Below, piece by piece: positions 58,565-64,000 of a DNA stretch of 64,000 nt. The stretch covers positions 1,426,001 through 1,490,000 of the forward strand of contig NZ_LT799838.1 of assembly GCF_900168255.1 (NCBI RefSeq). Direction: 5' to 3'. The notes beneath the pieces were generated by a model. The model searched no databases. It had not been told where the DNA came from and was given only the letters and a program-made list of their open reading frames with translations. Position 1 is the stretch's first letter, and each line of letters opens with the position of its first letter. The position numbers and the translations under genes are program-made. The DNA comes from Psychrobacter sp. DAB_AL43B. Lineage in GTDB: Bacteria > Pseudomonadota > Gammaproteobacteria > Pseudomonadales > Moraxellaceae.

Positions 58565-61500
58565 ATGGCAGGTGATTTAGATTTTAGCGTACAGTTACGG
58601 CTATTGAATGACCAGTTTAATAACGGCATCAATGAGGCGCGTGACAAGTTTACGCAATACGCGCAATCAGTGCAGCGTAACGTCCAGCAAATGAATACCG
58701 ATACTGAGCGAGCCACTACGATGCTTGCGGGGCTTGGTAACGTCAGCTCGGACAGACTAACGGCTGAGATCCGTGCAACGGCTGACCAGCTACGCCAAAT
58801 GGGAGCAGGTGCTAACTTATCAGGTGAGCAAGTTGAGGCGGCAATGCAAGCGTCTGCTTTACAGGTGACGCGATTAGGCCGTCAATTAGACGTAGCTAGA
58901 CAAGAGGCGGTACGATTAAGTCAAACAGGCGCATCCCCTCAAGAAGTAGAGCAAGCAACAGCCAACGTCAACCGCTTAGAGCAAGAGCTGGGGCAAGCCC
59001 GAAGCGCAAGTGTCAGCCTCGCTAATGAGCTGTCAGGTGCAATGAATCGCGCATCTAATACGGCTGATAATGCGCGTAACTCTATTTACCGAATCACCAA
59101 TATTCGAGTGCCTGAAACAATACGCGGTGAGATTGACCAGATAAGCCGATCATTGGTTGATTTTCAGAATAACAGTGGTCGTCCTGCTGCTGAGATTGAC
59201 CGAGTAACGCGAGCAGCGCAAGAGCAAATAAGACGGCTTGAGCAAGAATTAAGAGGTGCTGATGATACACTTAATCGTACTGAGCGCAGCACAAACAATC
59301 TTGGCGGTGGTGTTAATAAACTAAGAAGCGCGTTTGGAAGCTTGCAAGGGTTATTAGCGGCAGCCGGTCTTGGCATTGGCGTATCTGAGATTATCGCGGT
59401 ATCAGATGCTTTTATTAGTTTAGAGGCAAAAATAAAACTTGCCACCGGTGAGGGCGCAAACTTTGTAAACGGCTTTAATGGCGTTAAGCAAATTGCGGCT
59501 GATACTTTTAGTAGTGTAGAGAATACAGGCGAATTGTTCGCACGTATTACGCAAGCGTCCGAAGCATTAGGATTGGCACAGAAAGACGTATTAAGTATTA
59601 CGCAGACCATCAACCAAGCAATCAAGCTGTCCGGCGGCAGTGCTGCCAGTGCTGATGCTGCAATCACTCAGTTAATTCAGGGCTTACAATCAGGTGTTGT
59701 TCGTGGTGACGAATTTAACTCAATCATGGAGCAGTCGCCACGTTTAGCACTGGCAATGGCTGACGGCTTGGGCGTAACTCGTGGTGAGCTACGGGCTATG
59801 GCAATGGACGGCAAGCTAACCTCTGAAACTGTTATTAATGCGGTACGCTCGCAAGGTGAGGCCATTGCATCTGAGTTTACAACATTACCCGAAACCGTCG
59901 GTAATGCTGTTCAGACCATGAAAAACAGCTTGTTTGTATTCATTGGCGGCATGAATGAATCGGTCAATCAATCAGGTCGATTAGCTGAAGCTATCAACTA
60001 TATAAGCAGTGCGTTTGATAATATCGACCCTACGACGATGGCGACCATTGAAAAAACCTTTGATTCGATACTGACGACGGCAGGTGCATTATTTACTACC
60101 ATTAAAGACTTATATACCTCGCTTAGTGATATTGGCAGCGCATTCGGTGTTTTTGTCAAAGGAGGTGAACAGGTAGGATTTTTAACGAGTGTAATGCAGT
60201 CACTAAACTTTTCGCTTGGCGTTGTTAGCGATGGATTAAAAGGCATATCAATCCTTGCTGACAGTATGTTTGGCACTATCTTGATTTTAGCCGGTGGTGT
60301 TGTTTCTACCATCGAGAAAATGAAAGGCCAAAGCTCAGAGTTATCAGACGAGCTATTTAGACAGGCGACTGAGCTGCATGAACGCGCAGACGCTAAGGTT
60401 ATGGAGTTTGAGTCTAGCACCAAAAGCGCATGGGCTGAGATGAGCAAGACAGCCAAGGATAGGCTTAATGAAACTTTAGCAGATACCGAAAAAACTTATG
60501 ATGAAATGGTTGCTAAAGGCGGTCATTCAGCCGAGGCGATGGAAGAGCAGTATATCAAAGTCGCAATGGCTAAAATTGCTGCTAATAACATGATGATTAC
60601 TGACGACCTGCGCTTAGGGTTAGCAGCTCAGGATTTGCAAGCAAGCATATCTGAAACAGGTGAGGTTATTATCGAATCATCAAAAGGCGCTCGGGCTGCT
60701 TATGATGGTTTAGGTCAGAGCTTTGCAGAGATTGCATTAAAAGCGGTAGAGACTGGATCAACAATGCAAGAAGCGCTGGCTGACGCTGTGCCCAAGGCGC
60801 AAACCATCGGTGCTGTTGATGACATTATTAATTCTCTTAGCGCATTAAGTAGTCAGGGTAAAATCACAGGTGAAGAGTTAGCCAGTGGCATCAATATGGC
60901 TAACGAACGCTATAAGGAGATTGAAGAAAACTTTGCGCGATATGCCGCTAAGAGCATTGCTGATAATGATGGTATTGTCACAAGCGAGCTTGAGAAGGCT
61001 GCAGCGTTGCAAGGCTTAGCGGTACAAGCGACTGAAACTGGTAATGTGTTAGTCACGCAACTTGATAGGTCAACCATAGCAAGTACGCGCACCAAAGAGC
61101 AGATTGACGAGTTAGCAGGTAGTGTCGGTGTCGGTTTATCCAAAGAGTTTGTAAAGTCTAGTGAGGGATTGAAAGAGCTGATTGACGGCTTTGATGATTT
61201 AAAAGACGCTGGATATGATGCGGGTGACGCGCTAGTCGGTACGCTTACGAATATGACCAATAAGGCTAGTAATACGGCTGAGCTTGATTATGTTATTGAG
61301 CAGTGGCACATGCTTGGCAAAGAGGGGAAGCTGACCGGTCAAGAGCTTGCTGACGGTCTTGATTTATCGCGCACCAAACTTGACGAGCTGACAGATGGCA
61401 TTAACTCAGTCGCAGAAGCTTACGGCGTATTAGGGTTAAAAACCCGTGAGGAATTGGCAAAACAAGCGGGTGCATTTACCGAGGCTTTCGATATTGTTAA

Positions 61501-62413
61501 AAAAGACGGTCAAGCCACAGCGCAGCAAATGGAGGAGGTCTTTGAGAAAACAGCTAAAGCAAATATTGCGGCAAATAAAGGCGTCATCGATGCCGTATCA
61601 AGAAGAATGGCTGCTGAGCGCGGTGTAACGATTGCAGTTGATGAGCAAGGTCGCGTCACGTTTGAAAAGATGGGTCAAGCAACTAAAGCAAACGATAACG
61701 TCACAACGTCGGTCGGTCGTATTAAAACAGCTTATGACGGCATAGCATCGAGCGCAGGTGTCGCAGGCCAAGCAATGGTCAGTGCCGCTAACCAAGCTGC
61801 ATCGGCTTACGACAAGCTGCAAGCTAAAATCAAAGGCGTTAAGGAAGCGATGGAACTTAAAAACGCTGATGAAACGCTTAAAAACTTGCGGGTTTATGGC
61901 ACTGAGAAAGCACCAAGCGAAGGTAATCAGTTTGGATCAAAGCTGTCTGTTGAGAACTTCTTAAAATCGGCAGGATTATCAGCAGAACGTGCCGCAGAGG
62001 AAGCTCGCAAACTTTACGCAAAGCAAGGCACAAGTGATGGTGCTCTTAACGTCGGTAAGCTGCAAGGCTTTAAGGACGGTCAAGTAATGACAGCGGCTGA
62101 CATTGAGAAGTTTAAAACAGCGTCAGTCTATCTTGCTGAGATTGCGAGTCGTGCGCGTGACGATGAAGCAAGACGCAGTAAATATGAGTCAAGCCTTAAT
62201 AAGCTACCTGATTCAGCATTACAAGCTGTTGGCAATCTAAGTAGGCAGCCTAATTTTGATACGGGCAATAATACTACTGGCGGCAAGAGTTATAACGTCA
62301 AGTTTACGCTTGGTGGTATAACAGCAAATGCAAGTGTGCCGGAATCTCAAGCGGGTATGTTTGAACGCATGATGCAAGAATTACAAGACAGTAAAGCAAT
62401 CGCAGGTTACTAG
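58565..62413 (+). CDS. Tape measure protein
   Basis: 1282 residues; GAGGTAATCC before the ATG. N-terminal coiled coil (FSVQLRLLNDQFNNGINEAR). The tape measure domain (about 260-470) has IKLATGEGANFVNGFNGVKQ, QLIQGLQSGVVRGDEFNSIM and EQSPRLALAMADGLGVTRGE. From about 640 to 1090 a unit with GKLTG(Q/E)ELA-(D/S)G and AxxANK/AANN pattern repeats at least three times. The length should set tail length (about 190 nm at 1.5 A per residue, inferred). Confidence 0.9.
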   Translation: MAGDLDFSVQLRLLNDQFNNGINEARDKFTQYAQSVQRNVQQMNTDTERATTMLAGLGNVSSDRLTAEIRATADQLRQMGAGANLSGEQVEAAMQASALQVTRLGRQLDVARQEAVRLSQTGASPQEVEQATANVNRLEQELGQARSASVSLANELSGAMNRASNTADNARNSIYRITNIRVPETIRGEIDQISRSLVDFQNNSGRPAAEIDRVTRAAQEQIRRLEQELRGADDTLNRTERSTNNLGGGVNKLRSAFGSLQGLLAAAGLGIGVSEIIAVSDAFISLEAKIKLATGEGANFVNGFNGVKQIAADTFSSVENTGELFARITQASEALGLAQKDVLSITQTINQAIKLSGGSAASADAAITQLIQGLQSGVVRGDEFNSIMEQSPRLALAMADGLGVTRGELRAMAMDGKLTSETVINAVRSQGEAIASEFTTLPETVGNAVQTMKNSLFVFIGGMNESVNQSGRLAEAINYISSAFDNIDPTTMATIEKTFDSILTTAGALFTTIKDLYTSLSDIGSAFGVFVKGGEQVGFLTSVMQSLNFSLGVVSDGLKGISILADSMFGTILILAGGVVSTIEKMKGQSSELSDELFRQATELHERADAKVMEFESSTKSAWAEMSKTAKDRLNETLADTEKTYDEMVAKGGHSAEAMEEQYIKVAMAKIAANNMMITDDLRLGLAAQDLQASISETGEVIIESSKGARAAYDGLGQSFAEIALKAVETGSTMQEALADAVPKAQTIGAVDDIINSLSALSSQGKITGEELASGINMANERYKEIEENFARYAAKSIADNDGIVTSELEKAAALQGLAVQATETGNVLVTQLDRSTIASTRTKEQIDELAGSVGVGLSKEFVKSSEGLKELIDGFDDLKDAGYDAGDALVGTLTNMTNKASNTAELDYVIEQWHMLGKEGKLTGQELADGLDLSRTKLDELTDGINSVAEAYGVLGLKTREELAKQAGAFTEAFDIVKKDGQATAQQMEEVFEKTAKANIAANKGVIDAVSRRMAAERGVTIAVDEQGRVTFEKMGQATKANDNVTTSVGRIKTAYDGIASSAGVAGQAMVSAANQAASAYDKLQAKIKGVKEAMELKNADETLKNLRVYGTEKAPSEGNQFGSKLSVENFLKSAGLSAERAAEEARKLYAKQGTSDGALNVGKLQGFKDGQVMTAADIEKFKTASVYLAEIASRARDDEARRSKYESSLNKLPDSALQAVGNLSRQPNFDTGNNTTGGKSYNVKFTLGGITANASVPESQAGMFERMMQELQDSKAIAGY

Positions 62414-62435
62414 CCACTCAATGAGTGGTTTTTTT
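62414..62435 (+). terminator. Terminator-like hairpin after the tape measure gene
   Basis: CCACTCAATGAGTGG (62414-62428) and seven T. Same stem sequence type as at 47842. Confidence 0.75.
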
Positions 62436-62457
62436 ATTGAAAAAATTAGGGGGCTAG

Positions 62458-62925
62458 ATGAAGATTAAAATAAAGCTGCGTTGGCTATGGTTGATATGTA
62501 CGGCATTAATTGCCATGTGCTATCCACTGTCGGTACAAGCGGCAACACTGGTACAAAAAAGCGACCTATCAGCTCCATTTATATTCTCATGGCTTGGCGT
62601 TTGGGTGTTCAGTGGTGCAGGTGGATTAGGTGCGTCATTTATCGTTGTTGATGATATAGATGCAAAACTACGGCATCCAGTTATCGCAAAGTTTGTTATC
62701 GGTTTGTTTTGGGGTGTTGGTATCTGCTTATTGATAGATGCTCTCACAGGTACACCACAAGGCGCGTTGACATTTTTTGCATTAGCTGTGTCCAGTTTTG
62801 CAACACCGTCAACAGCGGGCGCTATGGTATGGCTGAGCAATCAAAAGCGTATTAATAAGGCACTTGATAAGGGCTTTAAGATGAAAACAGGTATTGATTT
62901 ATCTGATACGGAGGATGACAAGTGA
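62458..62925 (+). CDS. Holin-like membrane protein
   Basis: 155 residues, AGGGGG before the ATG. Signal-like first helix (WLWLICTALIAMCYPLSVQA), then two or three more membrane segments (FIFSWLGVWVFSGAGGLGAS, FVIGLFWGVGICLLIDALTG) and a charged C-terminus. Position at the start of the lysis region. Could also be a spanin partner or virion membrane protein. Confidence 0.6.
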   Translation: MKIKIKLRWLWLICTALIAMCYPLSVQAATLVQKSDLSAPFIFSWLGVWVFSGAGGLGASFIVVDDIDAKLRHPVIAKFVIGLFWGVGICLLIDALTGTPQGALTFFALAVSSFATPSTAGAMVWLSNQKRINKALDKGFKMKTGIDLSDTEDDK

Positions 62926-63257
62926 TTCCTATAAATTATGATTTTGTGATTAGTTTAATGTGCGCAGGTGCAGGACTTTGGATGCTTTTTCATATCGGCG
63001 CTTTTAGCAAAAAAAAGTACACGCCCACATTATCTAGCATTGCGGTATTCGTGGGCTTGATAGGCTGGTCGATAATTACACTGGTGTCATTAAGTGCTAT
63101 CGCTGAAAGTCCGCCGTGGATGGGTACGACTGGCTGGAAAGGCACATGGGGTTACACAGCGAGTCGAATGTTTTTAGCTATCATGTGGATATTAATGCTA
63201 TTGCATATCGAGTGCTATTCTCCAAGATGTAAGTATGACGTAGTCGCCAAGCTGTAA
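62922..63257 (+). CDS. Small membrane protein of the lysis region
   Basis: 111 residues starting at GTG, overlapping the previous stop; GGAGG upstream. Three membrane segments (FVISLMCAGAGLWMLFHIGA, IAVFVGLIGWSIITLVSLSA, and one near the end). Ends CYSPRCKYDVVAKL. Possible second holin or antiholin. Confidence 0.6.
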   Translation: MIPINYDFVISLMCAGAGLWMLFHIGAFSKKKYTPTLSSIAVFVGLIGWSIITLVSLSAIAESPPWMGTTGWKGTWGYTASRMFLAIMWILMLLHIECYSPRCKYDVVAKL

Positions 63258-63275
63258 TAAATATAATTAAATATC

Positions 63276-63299
63276 GCCCCTTTTTTTGGGGCTTTTTTT
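63276..63299 (+). terminator. Terminator-like hairpin in the lysis region
   Basis: GCCCC (63276-63280), TTTTTTT, GGGGC (63288-63292), then seven T. Confidence 0.7.
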
Positions 63300-63311
63300 G
63301 GAGTGAAATAA

Positions 63312-63515
63312 ATGAAATTATTTAAAGAAAACACGGCAACAATGGTCACGCCATTAACCCGCTATGCACTGATTGCAGTTGCAGGTGGCTTAATCAGCAA
63401 GGGTTATATCACGGCTGAACAGATCGACATTATAGCTGGGGCTATCGTATCGCTAGGCACAATTGCATGGCTTGCGATTGTTAAAAATAAGCAGAAAGAA
63501 GGTGGTGAGGTATGA
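63312..63515 (+). CDS. Pam3-gp28-like holin
   Basis: 67 residues; GGAGTG before the ATG. Two membrane segments (LTRYALIAVAGGLISKGYIT; IIAGAIVSLGTIAWLAIV) with a short basic tail KNKQKEGG, the layout of class II/Pam3-gp28 holins. Forms the lysis pore for the lysozyme encoded next. Overlaps it by ATGA. Confidence 0.8.
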   Translation: MKLFKENTATMVTPLTRYALIAVAGGLISKGYITAEQIDIIAGAIVSLGTIAWLAIVKNKQKEGGEV

Positions 63516-64000
63516 AAGATAGTGATTTTTTTAGCTGGGTGCGAGACAATCAAGAGTCTAAGCAATTATCACAAATGCAAGTTGATGGCGCAAAAAACGT
63601 GCTTAGAGTGGTCAAAGCAGACGCACTGCAATCTTTTGTCGCAGCATTAACAGGTTGGAAGGTTGACGGTAGCAGCGTAGATGACAAGGCTGATACGTTA
63701 GATCGCGTTATGTCACAAAAAGGTATTGAGCATCTAAAGTTAAGCGAAGGCTTGCGACTAAAAGCATATCAAGACACTGGTAAAGTTTGGACTATTGGTT
63801 ACGGGCATACATCGGCGGCTGGCGGCTTAAAGGTCTATCAAGGTTTAGCTATTACGCATGGGCAAGCTGAGCAACTGCTAAAAGACGACTTGGAGCGTAT
63901 GACTTATCCAGTAATCAAGCGATTGGTCAAAGTTGATTTAACGCAAGGTCAGTTTGATGCGCTATGCTCGTTTATTTACAATCTTGGTGAGGGTCAAGTC
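63512..64000 (+). CDS. GH24 family lysozyme (3' partial)
   Basis: Open to the window edge; 163 residues visible. An N-terminal extension of about 80 residues (DSDFFSWVRDNQESKQLSQM) precedes the catalytic domain. This has LKLSEGLRLKAYQDTGKVWT and IGYGHT: the Glu-Asp-Thr triad of T4-type lysozyme (E in SEGLR, D in YQDTG, T in GYGHT). Then LLKDDLERMTYPVIKRLVKV and FDALCSFIYNLGEG. Cleaves peptidoglycan at the end of the lytic cycle. Confidence 0.9.
   Translation, partial: MKDSDFFSWVRDNQESKQLSQMQVDGAKNVLRVVKADALQSFVAALTGWKVDGSSVDDKADTLDRVMSQKGIEHLKLSEGLRLKAYQDTGKVWTIGYGHTSAAGGLKVYQGLAITHGQAEQLLKDDLERMTYPVIKRLVKVDLTQGQFDALCSFIYNLGEGQV

Larger units (their letters stand above)
19260..64000. mobile_element. 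Lambda-like siphovirus prophage (incomplete, continues past the window)
   Basis: From just after hfq to the right edge all genes are phage genes in lambda-like order: leftward recombination operon, divergent repressor/Cro, replication, late promoter region, packaging, head, tail, lysis. The left limit is placed at the repeat and terminator just before the excisionase-like gene; no attL core can be proven from one end. Neither an integrase nor the right end is in the window. Head genes combine a DUF935 portal and Mu-type connectors with a lambda E-like capsid. Confidence 0.85.

Overview
The window looks like a chromosome segment of a Psychrobacter-like member of the Moraxellaceae (inference). 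The support is the hfq gene with a very long Gly/Arg/Phe-rich tail, the tsaE-mutL-miaA-hfq order, a MiaA with a low-complexity insertion, a BetT-type choline transporter and moderately AT-rich DNA. No rRNA, tRNA or CRISPR array was seen.

Host part (1 to about 19,250). It opens inside a saccharopine/carboxynorspermidine dehydrogenase-like gene. A lipoprotein gene follows that is split by an IS5-family element, itself split by an IS3-family element; both target duplications are readable and the host gene can be rejoined in frame. Next come a BCCT transporter, a DUF2971 protein, two YdcZ/DUF606 membrane proteins, an isoprenylcysteine-methyltransferase-like membrane protein, an unassigned protein, a PhzF-family protein, a YnfA-type protein, a 40-residue basic protein, a 6-carboxytetrahydropterin synthase-like enzyme, then tsaE, mutL, miaA and hfq.

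Prophage part (about 19,260 to the right edge, incomplete). It has lambda-like architecture. The leftward operon (19.3-23.9 kb) carries an excisionase-like protein, several very small overlapping genes, a RecT annealase and a YqaJ exonuclease. The immunity region (24.1-30.2 kb) has two operator clusters sharing an identical 15-mer, one at the leftward promoter and one between repressor and Cro. Between them lie two copies of a small unnamed protein family (a third copy is in the leftward operon), a YdcA-like secreted peptide, a C5 DNA methyltransferase, a HEPN-family protein, a DUF262 protein and a DUF2511 lipoprotein. The LexA-like repressor is split over two frames. The rightward early genes are Cro, CII, a Rha-like regulator, a DUF1376/DnaT-like replication protein with internal iterons (a candidate origin) and a RuvC-like nuclease. 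A candidate late promoter is followed by four successive terminator-like hairpins. The late genes run from metallopeptidase and terminase through DUF935 portal, Mu F-like protein, S49 protease-scaffold, lambda E-like capsid, Mu gp36/G-like connectors and long tail proteins to a tape measure, holins and a GH24 lysozyme cut by the window edge. No integrase is visible.

How it works together: the repressor should silence both lytic promoters. The DUF262/HEPN pair lies on the same strand downstream of the repressor, so it may be expressed in the lysogen with the methyltransferase as a prophage-carried defence or restriction-like cassette. Two Tad2-like small proteins in the tail region are possible counter-defence genes.
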